This document shows, piece by piece, positions 42,803-52,410 of a stretch of 64,000 nucleotides of DNA. Below the pieces are notes generated by a model that was not told where the DNA came from, did no database searches, and saw nothing but the letters and a program-made list of their open reading frames with translations. Each line of letters starts with the position of its first letter. Position 1 is the stretch's first letter. Origin of the DNA: FEN-1297 sp964498065 (GTDB taxonomy: Bacteria > Bacteroidota > Ignavibacteria > Ignavibacteriales > Ignavibacteriaceae); the NCBI GenBank assembly GCA_964498065.1, contig CAZCFZ010000016.1, positions 1 through 64,000 on the forward strand, in the 5' to 3' direction. The position numbers and the translations under genes were made by a program.

Positions 42803-44296
42803 ATGGCTGCAAAAAAATATAAAATATTATTTGTAACGTCTGAAGTAGTCCCATTTGTTAAAACAGGGGGATTAGCGGATGTATCCGCCGCCTTGCCGCA
42901 AATGTTGGCAGAATTAGGCCATGAAGTAAGAATAGTTGTACCAAAATATGGTGCTGTTGATGATAGAAAATTTAAAATTCATGAAGTAGTCAGATTGAAA
43001 GACCTTCATATCAATATCGGGGACAAAGATGTGATATTTTCTCTCAAATCTTGTTTCTTACCCGGACAAAAAGTAAGAGTTCAAATATATTTTCTGGATA
43101 ATCAGGAATATTTTGGCAGCCGGAATAGTCTATATGTCGATCCTGTATCCGGAGAAGATTATCCCGACAATGATGAAAGATTTATTCTTTTATCAAATGC
43201 GGTGTTTGAATTAATCTCAAAATTAGGATGGATACCCGATATTATTCATTGTAATGATTGGCAATGCGGATTAATACCTGCATATTTAAAAACCAGATAT
43301 AAAGATGATGAGCAATTTTCCAAATTTAAAGTATTATTCACTATTCATAATTTAGCTTACCAGGGAACATTCCCAAAATCTTCCTTTAAAAAAACCGGGT
43401 TGCCCGAAGAATTAAATTCGGAAAAAGGATTGGAAATATACGGGAAACTAAATTTTATGAAATCGGGCCTTTTATTTTCTGATGTTATAAATACTGTAAG
43501 CGAAAACTATGCTAATGAAATAAGAAGCGATAATGAGTTAGGTGCCGGTCTGAAGTCAGTTTTAGCTAAGCGTAAAAACGATTTGTACGGCATAATAAAC
43601 GGAATTGATACAAAAGTCTGGAATCCTGAAAAAGACAAACATTTACCTAAAAAATATTCTGCACAAAATCTGCATAATAAAATTATTAATAAACAAGCTT
43701 TAGCTGATAAGTTTGGTTTCAAATTTGATGAAAATATACCAATTGTAGGAATTATCTCAAGATTATTTGATGCCAAAGGATTAGATCTAATTAACGAAGG
43801 TTTTTCCGAATTAATGAAATTAAATATCCAGATGGTTTTACTTGGAACAGGTGATAAAAAATATCATAATTTCTTTGACAAAATGGATAAAAAATATCCT
43901 AATAAATTTGCATGTTATTTGGGATTTGATGATGAACTGGCGCATCTTATTGAAGGTGGATCTGATATTTTATTAATGCCTTCCAGGTATGAACCTTGCG
44001 GACTTAACCAGATGTACAGCCTGATGTATGGAACAGTACCTCTGGTAAGAGAAACCGGTGGATTGGCAGATACGGTAAATAAATACAATGAAAAAACCGG
44101 CGAGGGGAACGGATTTATGTTCAAACAATACAAAACAAACGCATTAATAAAAGAATTAAAACGGGCAATAAAAGTTTTCGAGGATAAAAAAGCCTGGAAT
44201 AAAATAATGAAAAATGGTATGAAATCGGATTTTAGCTGGAATTCTTCTGCTAAAAAGTATATCGATTTGTATAAAACAGTTTTAAATAATGAATAA
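42803..44296 (+). CDS. glgA: glycogen synthase
   Basis: GT5 glycosyltransferase adding glucose from ADP-glucose to glycogen, 497 aa. N-terminal KTGGLADVSAALP (20-32, substrate loop), DIIHCNDWQ, SRLFDAKGL, and C-terminal EPCGLNQMYSLMYGTVPLVRETGGL are all conserved. ADP- versus UDP-glucose preference cannot be proven by eye. It heads a run of five plus-strand genes. A weak promoter (TTGGGA at 42713, TATTTT at 42736, 17-base spacer) lies upstream. Confidence 0.94.
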   Translation: MAAKKYKILFVTSEVVPFVKTGGLADVSAALPQMLAELGHEVRIVVPKYGAVDDRKFKIHEVVRLKDLHINIGDKDVIFSLKSCFLPGQKVRVQIYFLDNQEYFGSRNSLYVDPVSGEDYPDNDERFILLSNAVFELISKLGWIPDIIHCNDWQCGLIPAYLKTRYKDDEQFSKFKVLFTIHNLAYQGTFPKSSFKKTGLPEELNSEKGLEIYGKLNFMKSGLLFSDVINTVSENYANEIRSDNELGAGLKSVLAKRKNDLYGIINGIDTKVWNPEKDKHLPKKYSAQNLHNKIINKQALADKFGFKFDENIPIVGIISRLFDAKGLDLINEGFSELMKLNIQMVLLGTGDKKYHNFFDKMDKKYPNKFACYLGFDDELAHLIEGGSDILLMPSRYEPCGLNQMYSLMYGTVPLVRETGGLADTVNKYNEKTGEGNGFMFKQYKTNALIKELKRAIKVFEDKKAWNKIMKNGMKSDFSWNSSAKKYIDLYKTVLNNE

Positions 44297-44871
44297 TGCC
44301 AAGCTACGCTGTATTTTTAGATAGAGACGGCACTTTAAATGAAGACCCGGGTTATTTAGGAGATCCTAATCATTTGAAATTATTTCCTCACACAGGGGAA
44401 GCATTGTCTATCCTTAAAAATGAATTAGATTTTAAATTAATAGTTATTTCCAACCAGTCCGGTATAGCAAGAGGATTAATTAGCAGGGAAATGGTAGATT
44501 CTGTAAATTCAAAAATAAACGAAATTCTTAAAGCAGATGACGTTGCAATAGATTCGTTTTATTATTGCCCGTCGCATCCTGATTTCAGCTCCAGGGATGA
44601 ATGCCGGTGCAGAAAGCCTTCGCCGGAATTGGTTTTCAAAGCTGCTGAAGATCTTAAAATTGATTTAACTAAATCTTATTTTGTCGGCGATTCCGTAACT
44701 GATATTGAATGCGGAATAAATGCCGGCTTAAAGACAATTCTTGTAAAAACGGGTTACGGTGAGGAAAGTTTTTCTATCTTGCAAAAACAAAATAAATTTC
44801 CCACTTTTGTTGCTCAAAATATTATTGAAGTTTGTTCTTTCATCAAAAAAGACTTTACTGGAGAAAATTAA
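44296..44871 (+). CDS. gmhB: D-glycero-D-manno-heptose 1,7-bisphosphate 7-phosphatase
   Basis: HAD-IIIA phosphatase, 191 aa, probably removing the 7-phosphate in ADP-heptose synthesis for lipopolysaccharide. Catalytic FLDRDGTLNED (7-17), SNQSGIARG, the zinc loop CPSHP...CRCRKPSP, and FVGDSVTDIECG are present. Its start overlaps the last base of the glgA stop. The HisB N-terminal phosphatase domain has the same fold but histidine genes are absent here. Confidence 0.88.
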   Translation: MPSYAVFLDRDGTLNEDPGYLGDPNHLKLFPHTGEALSILKNELDFKLIVISNQSGIARGLISREMVDSVNSKINEILKADDVAIDSFYYCPSHPDFSSRDECRCRKPSPELVFKAAEDLKIDLTKSYFVGDSVTDIECGINAGLKTILVKTGYGEESFSILQKQNKFPTFVAQNIIEVCSFIKKDFTGEN

Positions 44872-46047
44872 TTGATATACCGTAAAATAATAATAGTTTT
44901 TGCCGGAATTATGGCTTTTGTTTTATATTCTTGCAAGGATAATTCTACATTGGTAGGAGCAGGTTTACTTAAAAATGATTATCTACATGTTAAGCAACTG
45001 GATTCATATGCTGATTCTATTCATCAGACTTCTAAATATGCCAAGGAGGTAGTACCTCTTGGCGCTTCAAACTATCTTTATGTTGGAAAAGCTGCCAATG
45101 TACAAGCATCTGCTTTAGTAAAATATGCAATCTATTTACCTGATTCTGTATTAACGGATATAAATAACAATGCAGTCAGTGTTATTAATGCTAATATAAC
45201 ATTTCAAACGGCTTATACATTCGGCGATTCAAATGCTGCTTTCGATTTTTCCGTACATAAAGTTAACAGCCTTTGGACTCAAATCGGATTTGATGCCGAT
45301 TCAACATTGAATCTGGATCCAACCGATATAAGTTCAAACCACCAAATATCGGATAGTCTGGTCAATGCGAATATATCAAATTCTTTAGTAACAAATTGGC
45401 TCAAAGAAATAAACGATTCCACTTATAGCTCTGATTATGGAATTTGTCTTTCTCCTTCAAGCGGGACACAAAAAGTAGTTGGTTTTGAAATATTGAATTC
45501 AAGTTTAACTGCTGCTTCTTCATTACAAATCGTATTACAAAAGCCCGGTGTTTACACTGATACACTTTTATTTTATCCTTTACAAAGTACTAGTGTAGTC
45601 AGCGGTAATCTTCCAACTGCCGTAAAGGGAGACATGTTTGTTCAAAGCAGTTTATTAATAAATTCCAAATTATGGTTTGACGTTTCTTCAATTCCTAAAA
45701 ATGCTACGATTAATAATGCCGAATTAACACTAACAAAAGATTCCGTTTCTACTATTACAGGCAATACTTATATAAATGCATTAAGTGTATATAAATTAGC
45801 TGACAGCACCACTAATGTTTTATCGGATTCTAACAATGTGTTTGTATTAACCGGTTCCGGTAATATATTTCGAGGAAGTATTACTACATTTGTTCAAAGC
45901 TGGGTTGATAAGGGAAATAATCAAGGTCTGCTTATTAGTACAAATACTCCGTTAAACGGATTAGAATTATTTGCGATTAAAAATAGTAGTGCATCGGATT
46001 TATCTGTTAGACCGCGTTTACAAATTACATATACAATTAATAATTGA
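44872..46047 (+). CDS. DNRLRE-like exported lipoprotein
   Basis: A 391-aa lipoprotein: signal peptide with lipobox LYSC at about C21. The start is TTG, immediately after the gmhB stop, with a GGAG box; the next in-frame ATG would cut the signal peptide. The body is beta-rich, Ser/Thr/Asn-rich, with two similar halves each ending in a segment of the DNRLRE/NosD-like type (KLWFDVSSIPKNATINNAELTL and FVQSWVDKGNNQGLLI...RPRLQITYT). It resembles surface lipoproteins of Bacteroidota, perhaps DUF4270-like. It overlaps the next gene region closely and likely shares its function at the outer membrane. Confidence 0.72.
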   Translation: MIYRKIIIVFAGIMAFVLYSCKDNSTLVGAGLLKNDYLHVKQLDSYADSIHQTSKYAKEVVPLGASNYLYVGKAANVQASALVKYAIYLPDSVLTDINNNAVSVINANITFQTAYTFGDSNAAFDFSVHKVNSLWTQIGFDADSTLNLDPTDISSNHQISDSLVNANISNSLVTNWLKEINDSTYSSDYGICLSPSSGTQKVVGFEILNSSLTAASSLQIVLQKPGVYTDTLLFYPLQSTSVVSGNLPTAVKGDMFVQSSLLINSKLWFDVSSIPKNATINNAELTLTKDSVSTITGNTYINALSVYKLADSTTNVLSDSNNVFVLTGSGNIFRGSITTFVQSWVDKGNNQGLLISTNTPLNGLELFAIKNSSASDLSVRPRLQITYTINN

Positions 46048-46049
46048 AC

Positions 46050-47309
46050 ATGAAAATAAAACTTAATATTATATTTTTTATACTATTCATTTTGCAGTTA
46101 CCACTATTCGCACAAACTAATTCAAGTTATTCAAGAATAGGAATTGGTGATATTGCATATTCGTATTCTGCAAACGAATTGGGTATCGGGCAACTGGGAA
46201 TTTCATTAGCTGAACGAGGATTTGTTACAATAAACAATCCCGCATCATGGAATAAGTTAATTTCAACAAGATTTGAAACAAGCCTTTCTTATTCCGGGTT
46301 ATACTTATCAGATCTCTCAAATAAAGATTTTAATGGGAAGGCTCAGTTTAACGGTTTCGCTTTTGCTTTCCCGGTCAGCATTAAAAATGGTATAACTGTT
46401 GGCTTTGGAATTGTTCCATATTCCAAAATAAATTATCAGGTAGTTCAAAATTATTCTTTCCCAAATTCTTCCGAAGGACAATATTCTTTAACATATACGG
46501 GCAAAGGCGGCTTATCAAAGTTATTTATCGGTACATCGTATAATTTACCGTTTAATTTAAGTATCGGTGCAACGCTAGATTATTATTTCGGAAGCATGAA
46601 TTATGCTGCAGTATCAAATTTTACAAATTCCAATAACGTCTCTACCCAATATAATACAACATATCAACCTGGTGGGTTGGGCACCACAATCGGTGTAATA
46701 AGCCCGGATTTTTCTAATATTTTTAATTCCAAATCTTTGTCTGATCTGAAATTAGGAATTGCTGTAAATTATATTAAATCGCTAAGTACCGATACTATTT
46801 TTACTTCGTACTCTCCCAATCGTAGTGCTGGAACCGATACTATCGGCATTGGTACAACAAAAATGAAAATTCCAGTGAGAATATCTGCAGGATTAAGTTT
46901 TAAATTGGATAAGAGATATATAATAACATTAGATGCTGCATCTCAGGCATGGTCAAATTATACTTTCAATAATACAAAAGTACAGGATTTAAGAAATTCC
47001 TTATTATTAAGTGCAGGATTTGAATATAGGCCTAAATTGGAATTGGGGAAATCTGTATGGGAACAAATTATATGGCGTGCAGGTTTAAGTTATGAACAAA
47101 CACAGTATAATATTAATAATGTGGGAATTAATCAGTATTCTGTTACAGGAGGCTTTTCTTTTCCGTTAACATATGCAAATACAATAGATTTTGCAATTCA
47201 ATACGGAATTAGAGGGGAAAAAGAATATAATCTTATAAAAGAGAATTTTATTAAAATAAATTTTGGCTTAAGCTTAGGAGAACTTTGGTTTCTAAGAAGT
47301 AATCAATAA
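46050..47309 (+). CDS. outer-membrane beta-barrel protein
   Basis: A 419-aa exported protein with a signal peptide (about 1-22, ending LFAQ). The ATG at 46050 is preferred to an overlapping TTG at 46044. The body has alternating hydrophobic patterns and a C-terminal strand typical of barrels. The early SYSRIGIGDI...GMGQLGIS-like (ELGIGQLGISLAERGFVTINNPAS) stretch resembles FadL/OmpP1-like barrels of Bacteroidota, which carry NPA motifs at the N-terminal hatch. Substrate unknown. It lies right after the lipoprotein gene and before a TPR gene. Confidence 0.75.
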   Translation: MKIKLNIIFFILFILQLPLFAQTNSSYSRIGIGDIAYSYSANELGIGQLGISLAERGFVTINNPASWNKLISTRFETSLSYSGLYLSDLSNKDFNGKAQFNGFAFAFPVSIKNGITVGFGIVPYSKINYQVVQNYSFPNSSEGQYSLTYTGKGGLSKLFIGTSYNLPFNLSIGATLDYYFGSMNYAAVSNFTNSNNVSTQYNTTYQPGGLGTTIGVISPDFSNIFNSKSLSDLKLGIAVNYIKSLSTDTIFTSYSPNRSAGTDTIGIGTTKMKIPVRISAGLSFKLDKRYIITLDAASQAWSNYTFNNTKVQDLRNSLLLSAGFEYRPKLELGKSVWEQIIWRAGLSYEQTQYNINNVGINQYSVTGGFSFPLTYANTIDFAIQYGIRGEKEYNLIKENFIKINFGLSLGELWFLRSNQ

Positions 47310-47336
47310 ATTCAAAAATAATTTTAAGGGAAAAGG

Positions 47337-48611
47337 GTGAAAACTGTAATTAACATTTTTGCGTTATCGATACTTGTAGTCTTTATTTTAAGCTCTTCGG
47401 TTTTTCCGAATACTGTCGATTCCGATTCTGCTGCAACTGCTGATTCTCTTCATTTAATAACTCAATATAGTCTCTTCTCCGAATATTATAAAAATAAGGA
47501 TTATCAAAGTGCGATGCCCTATGCATGGAATGTACTTAAGTTGAATCCTAGGAAATTCAATAAATGGATATTTTTTAAGATGGAGGATGCACTTTGGTAT
47601 CTTCATGATTCTTCCAAAATTCCTCAGGAACAAATAAAATCAATTGATGACACTATAAGATATTTTTATAATCAAGCAATAAAATATTATCCCCAATCGA
47701 AAGGATATTTTGAAGCAAGAAAAGCTTTTGTTTCCCAGACATGGCTGAATATGAACCCGGATTCGCTTATCAAAGAATATGAGCAGGCAATTAAAGACGA
47801 TTCCACAATTTCGTCTTATTATTATAATATGCTTGGACAGCTTTATAAAAGTAATGCCGGCGATAAAAATAATTATAAAGACAAAGCTGTTGATCTGTAT
47901 ACTTACTTAAATGAAAAAGAGCCCAATAATCCGCAATGGACTACAGAGTTAGAATCTCTTGTTGAAAATATTAGGCAGCTTGCAGAAATAAGAAAAAAAG
48001 CATGGGATATTGATAAAAATAATTTATCCAAGGCATGGAATTATGCAATAACAGCAGTAAAAGCCGATATGTACCAGGAAGCAATTGGAGCTTTGGAATT
48101 TTTAACTTCAAAAGTACCCGATAATGTAAATTACTGGGTACAGTTAGCTTCCGTATATCAAAAAGTAGACAAACTTAATCAAGCTGAGGCCGCATATAAA
48201 AAATTGATTAATCTGAAACCTGATAATAGAGATTATTATTTGAACTTAGGTATAGTATATAAGGAACAAAACCGTTATGCCCTGGCAAGGACTGAATATT
48301 TAAAAGCTAATGATATAGCAAAAGGGTGGGGACAGGCAATTTTCTACGAAGGATTGCTTTATGAACAAGCCGCCAGATCATGTGAATTTAATTTTGAAAC
48401 GAAACTTGTATATTTGCTTGCGGTTGAGACATATAAAAAAGCACTTAGTATCGATCCCAATTTTGCTCAGGCAAAAGAAAGAATTAATGCATTATCCGGC
48501 TCTATTCCCACAAAAGAAGATTATTTCTTTAGAGGTTATAAATCCGGTCAGGTTTTGCCTATTACAGGCAATTGCTACGGCTGGATAAATAAAAGCGTTA
48601 CTGTTCCGTAA
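47337..48611 (+). CDS. exported TPR-repeat protein
   Basis: A 424-aa protein with a signal peptide (about 1-25). The start is GTG at 47337, behind a good AAGGGA box. Tetratricopeptide motifs are seen from about residue 230: AIGALEFLTSKVPDNVNYW, QAEAAYKKLINLKPDNRDY, and ALSIDPNFAQAKERI. Earlier parts are helical with less clear repeats. It would act as a periplasmic scaffold. It ends the glgA-gmhB-lipoprotein-barrel-TPR run and is followed by a strong terminator. Confidence 0.8.
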   Translation: MKTVINIFALSILVVFILSSSVFPNTVDSDSAATADSLHLITQYSLFSEYYKNKDYQSAMPYAWNVLKLNPRKFNKWIFFKMEDALWYLHDSSKIPQEQIKSIDDTIRYFYNQAIKYYPQSKGYFEARKAFVSQTWLNMNPDSLIKEYEQAIKDDSTISSYYYNMLGQLYKSNAGDKNNYKDKAVDLYTYLNEKEPNNPQWTTELESLVENIRQLAEIRKKAWDIDKNNLSKAWNYAITAVKADMYQEAIGALEFLTSKVPDNVNYWVQLASVYQKVDKLNQAEAAYKKLINLKPDNRDYYLNLGIVYKEQNRYALARTEYLKANDIAKGWGQAIFYEGLLYEQAARSCEFNFETKLVYLLAVETYKKALSIDPNFAQAKERINALSGSIPTKEDYFFRGYKSGQVLPITGNCYGWINKSVTVP

Positions 48612-48660
48612 TTAGAATTGACCTAAGCAAATTTGATTTATTTCTGGATTAGTTTTGAAT

Positions 48661-48698
48661 AAGGTTTTAGAAGAATGATTCTAAAACCTTTTCTATTT
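48661..48698 (+). terminator. intrinsic terminator after the TPR gene
   Basis: Perfect 12-bp stem AAGGTTTTAGAA (48661-48672) / TTCTAAAACCTT (48679-48690) with a 6-base loop, followed by TTCTATTT. It lies 50 bases past the TPR stop and closes the glgA operon. Confidence 0.75.
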
Positions 48699-48825
48699 AG
48701 GTTAAATTTTGTGCTTAAAAACTAAGGAAAATAATATTTTTTTTGATACTTTTGTAAATGAAAAATAAAATTTTATATATGAAAACCTTATTAAATAAAA
48801 TACTAATCACATTCCTGAATAAATT

Positions 48826-50121
48826 ATGTATGAATTTATAAAAAAAGACAGTGATATTTTTGAAGTACTTTCTTTAGAAACTAAAAGACAACAAGAAAAA
48901 TTAGAATTAATTGCATCGGAAAATTTTGTCAGCCCTGCTGTGCTTGAAGCAGCAGGAACGGTGTTAACAAATAAATATGCAGAGGGCTATCCCGGAAAAC
49001 GATATTATGGCGGCTGCGAATATGTGGATATGGCGGAAAATATTGCAAGAGAAAGACTAAAAAATTTATTTAGTGCTGAATATGTTAATGTACAGCCGCA
49101 CAGCGGATCGCAGGCAAACATGGCTGTGTTAATGTCTTTACTTAATCCAGGCGATAAATTCCTCGGGCTTAGTCTGGCTCATGGCGGACATCTTACGCAC
49201 GGATCACCGGTTAATTTTTCCGGCAGTCTGTATACTCCTGTGGGATATACTTTAAATAAAGAAACTAAAGTTTTAGACTATGATCAAATTGAAGACCTGG
49301 CAAAAAAAGAAAAACCAAAACTTGTAATTACAGGCGCAAGTGCTTATTCTCGTGAATGGGACTACGAAAAGTTCAGGCAGATAGCAGATTCTGTCGGAGC
49401 GCTTTTAATGTGCGATATGGCTCATCCTGCCGGTCTAATAGCAAAAGGTTTTTTAAATAATCCTCTCCCATATTGCGATGTTGTTACTTCTACTACTCAT
49501 AAAACTCTTAGAGGTCCGCGTGGAGGAATAATATTAATGGGCCAGGATAAGGAGAATTCTTTTGGAATAAAAACGCGTAAAGGGGATAGGCTAAAAATGA
49601 TGTCCGAAATAATTGACAGCATGGTAATGCCGGGAATACAAGGCGGTCCATTGATGCATATTATTATGGCTAAAGCTGTTGCTTTTGGTGAAGCGCTTAA
49701 AGATTCATTTACAGTATATGCAGAACAGGTAATTAAGAATGCCAAAACGCTTGCTCAAAAATTGAGTGAACATAACTTTGAAATAATATCAGGTGGAACG
49801 GATAACCATTTAATGCTGATTGATTTAACTAACAAAGACATAACAGGTAAAGAAGCAGAGATAGCACTAGGAAAAGCTGGAATCACTGTTAATAAAAATA
49901 TGGTTCCTTTCGATCTTCGAAGTCCGTTTGTAACCAGCGGTATTAGAATTGGTACTCCAGCTGCTACAACCCGCGGTATGCATGAAAATGAAATGAATTT
50001 AATTGCGGAAATGATTTACAAGACAATTTCAAATTCTAAAGATGAGAAAAAGCTGTCTGAAATAAAGGAAGAAGTTAAAAATCTTTGTTCACGCTTCCCG
50101 CTCTATAAAGAAATAAATTAG
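48826..50121 (+). CDS. glyA: serine hydroxymethyltransferase
   Basis: PLP enzyme converting serine and tetrahydrofolate to glycine and 5,10-methylene-tetrahydrofolate, 431 aa. The PLP lysine is K226 in TSTTHKTLRGPRGG; ASENFVSPAVL (30-40), NKYAEGYPGKRYYGGCEY and HGSPVNFSG are conserved. It is the first of a short plus-strand group with tatC and a polyprenyl synthase. Confidence 0.97.
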   Translation: MYEFIKKDSDIFEVLSLETKRQQEKLELIASENFVSPAVLEAAGTVLTNKYAEGYPGKRYYGGCEYVDMAENIARERLKNLFSAEYVNVQPHSGSQANMAVLMSLLNPGDKFLGLSLAHGGHLTHGSPVNFSGSLYTPVGYTLNKETKVLDYDQIEDLAKKEKPKLVITGASAYSREWDYEKFRQIADSVGALLMCDMAHPAGLIAKGFLNNPLPYCDVVTSTTHKTLRGPRGGIILMGQDKENSFGIKTRKGDRLKMMSEIIDSMVMPGIQGGPLMHIIMAKAVAFGEALKDSFTVYAEQVIKNAKTLAQKLSEHNFEIISGGTDNHLMLIDLTNKDITGKEAEIALGKAGITVNKNMVPFDLRSPFVTSGIRIGTPAATTRGMHENEMNLIAEMIYKTISNSKDEKKLSEIKEEVKNLCSRFPLYKEIN

Positions 50122-50135
50122 ATATTTAATTTAAA

Positions 50136-50900
50136 GTGGCCTCAAAAGATTTAACAGTTATTAATGATCCGGTTGATGATGATCCAGAAGAAGGCGAAAT
50201 GACCTTCTTGGAGCATCTTGAAGAACTCAGATGGAGGATAATATATTCTATAATCGGAATATTAGTGGGGACAATAATATGCTGGATATTTATAGATTTT
50301 TTAGTAAATGATATTTTACTGCTGCCTGCTCGAAATGCACATGTTCAGCTTCAAAATTTAAAACCTTTCGGTCAGCTGATGCTTTTCTTTGAAGTAGCTA
50401 TTGTAGGTGGAGCTATCCTTAGCTTACCGAACATTTTTTATCAATTGTGGAAATTCATATCTCCGGCACTTAAAAAAAATGAACGAAAATATATTTCGGC
50501 AATTGTTACGTTTTCTACATTATGCTTTCTAATCGGTATCGTGTTTGCCTATTATGTGATGTTACCGCTTTCTTTAAAGTTTGCCGTTCAATTCGGTACT
50601 GCAGAAATAAAAAATATTTTTGCAATCACTGAATACATGTCGATAATAATTAGCATTATGCTTGGTTCCGGCCTGGTATTTGAGTTACCGATGATTTCAT
50701 TTTTCCTTACTAAAATTGGTATATTAAAACCGTCATTTATGAAAAAATACCGCAGGCATGCAATTGTGGTAATTTTTATTGCTGCCGCATTTTTAACACC
50801 CGGTACCGATCCGGTTTCGCAATTAATTTTAGCAGCTCCATTAGTTCTATTATATGAAATAAGCATTATAATTTCAAAAATGGCAGTGAAAAAACCTTGA
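50136..50900 (+). CDS. tatC: Sec-independent translocase subunit TatC
   Basis: Core receptor of the twin-arginine translocase in the inner membrane, 254 aa, six membrane spans. The signature near the N-terminus is FLEHLEELRWRII (24-36); FYQLWKFISPALKKNERK and GxxFELP-like (GLVFELPMISFF) are conserved. The start is GTG at 50136. tatA/B is not in the window. It overlaps the next gene by 4 bases. Confidence 0.95.
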   Translation: MASKDLTVINDPVDDDPEEGEMTFLEHLEELRWRIIYSIIGILVGTIICWIFIDFLVNDILLLPARNAHVQLQNLKPFGQLMLFFEVAIVGGAILSLPNIFYQLWKFISPALKKNERKYISAIVTFSTLCFLIGIVFAYYVMLPLSLKFAVQFGTAEIKNIFAITEYMSIIISIMLGSGLVFELPMISFFLTKIGILKPSFMKKYRRHAIVVIFIAAAFLTPGTDPVSQLILAAPLVLLYEISIIISKMAVKKP

Positions 50901-51880
50901 TAATAAGAAATAAACTTTCGGAAATAACTGTTCCCATTAAATCTGAACTGGAAATATTCAATGAAATGTTCAAATCATCAATTAGATCAAACGTAGGTCT
51001 GGTTGATTTAATTGCCCGTTATTTAATTAGACAAAAAGGGAAAAAAATCAGGCCGCTCCTGGTTCTGCTTTCTGCTAAAGTTGTTGGCGGAGTAAACGAA
51101 CGTACTTATAGGGGTGCAACGTTAGTTGAGCTTTTACATACAGCGACTTTGGTGCATGACGATGTTGTTGATAATGCCGATAAAAGAAGAGGATTCTGGT
51201 CAATTAACAAAATATTTAAAAATAAAGTTGCGGTTTTAATGGGAGATTATCTGCTGTCACGTGGATTAATGATTGCGGTTGAAGGAAAAGATTTTGATTT
51301 CCTTGAGGTAATGACAAAAACGGTTAGAAGAATGTCAGAAGGAGAGTTGCTTCAGATTAGAAAAACAAGAAAATTAGATATTGACGAAGAAACTTACTTT
51401 AAAATAATTTCCGATAAGACTGCCTCTTTATTGGAAACTTGCTGTGAAATCGGTGCATTAAGTGCTACCTCAGATTCGAAATACTGCGATGCAATGAAGC
51501 AGTTCGGTGAAAACATTGGAATGGCATTTCAAATAAGAGACGATATACTTGATTATGAAGGAAGCTTAAGTACAATAGGGAAGCCTATCGGGGGAGACAT
51601 AAAAGAAAAGAAAATTACATTACCACTAATTTATTCAATGAACCAGGTCTCAAAAAGCGAAGCTGCCAGAATAAAAAAAATACTTAAGAATGAGAAGAAT
51701 AAGGATGATATAAAATCTATTATTGAATTTGTTCGTGAAAATAACGGAATAAATTATGCATTGGAAACAGCAGCTAAATATTCGGTTTTGGCTAAAGAAA
51801 AATTAAAATTATTTCCTGATTCTCAAAGTAAAATTGCTTTAGAAGCTTTGGTCGATTTTGTAATTGACCGGAAAAACTAA
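50897..51880 (+). CDS. polyprenyl diphosphate synthase
   Basis: Trans-isoprenyl diphosphate synthase, 327 aa, building the long prenyl chain of quinones or other lipids. First Asp-rich motif LVHDDVVDNADKRRG, second QIRDDILDYEG, and GKKIRPLLVLLSAK near the N-terminus are intact. Two positions upstream of the first motif are Ala and Thr, so no bulky residue blocks the tunnel; a long product (octaprenyl-type) is plausible. The start is TTG in a TTGA overlap with the tatC stop. Confidence 0.9.
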   Translation: MIIRNKLSEITVPIKSELEIFNEMFKSSIRSNVGLVDLIARYLIRQKGKKIRPLLVLLSAKVVGGVNERTYRGATLVELLHTATLVHDDVVDNADKRRGFWSINKIFKNKVAVLMGDYLLSRGLMIAVEGKDFDFLEVMTKTVRRMSEGELLQIRKTRKLDIDEETYFKIISDKTASLLETCCEIGALSATSDSKYCDAMKQFGENIGMAFQIRDDILDYEGSLSTIGKPIGGDIKEKKITLPLIYSMNQVSKSEAARIKKILKNEKNKDDIKSIIEFVRENNGINYALETAAKYSVLAKEKLKLFPDSQSKIALEALVDFVIDRKN

Positions 51881-51906
51881 ATTTATTATAAATAATTTAA
51901 ACGATA

Positions 51907-52410
51907 TTATTCAGTACCACTGGTATTTTGCTTTTTGATCTCTTCTTTGATTGTAAAACCCTTTATTGGTTCACGAAGTGTTAAAACCGGACAAGGAGCC
52001 TTTCTAATGACCTTTTCAGCAGTGCTTCCAAATAAAATATGTTCAACACCTGTGTGGCCGTGTGTAGCTATTATAATTAAATCTATATCTTCTTCAGCAG
52101 CTGTCTCTATTATTTCTATAAATGGCTTACCGGTTTTTACAATAGTATTAACAACAACATCTGTCGGAATTTCTTTTTTTGCCAGCTTATCCAGTTCCTC
52201 AATTGCCCGTTTATCCATTTCAAGATCCACTGAGGGAATTGCAATTTGTCCCATACTGAAATCCGGCGGATATATTACAGGTTCAACAACATATATTAAG
52301 TAAAGTTCGGCTTTATATTGTTTAACAAAGTTTACCGCATACTTTAACGAATTTTTTGAGTAATCAGAAAAGTCTATCGGAACAAGAATTTTTTTTATGT
52401 TAGGTTCCAT
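51907..52410 (-). CDS. universal stress protein
   Basis: A 167-aa UspA-family protein, one domain. ILVPIDFSDYSKNSLKYAV at the N-terminus and the ATP-binding ATHGHTGVEHILFGSTAEKVIRKAPCPVL near the end give the G-2x-G-9x-G-S/T pattern, so it probably binds ATP. It overlaps the cyclic-nucleotide-binding gene by 11 bases and sits in a three-gene minus-strand operon with it and the HisA homologue. Confidence 0.9.
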   Translation of the reverse strand: MEPNIKKILVPIDFSDYSKNSLKYAVNFVKQYKAELYLIYVVEPVIYPPDFSMGQIAIPSVDLEMDKRAIEELDKLAKKEIPTDVVVNTIVKTGKPFIEIIETAAEEDIDLIIIATHGHTGVEHILFGSTAEKVIRKAPCPVLTLREPIKGFTIKEEIKKQNTSGTE

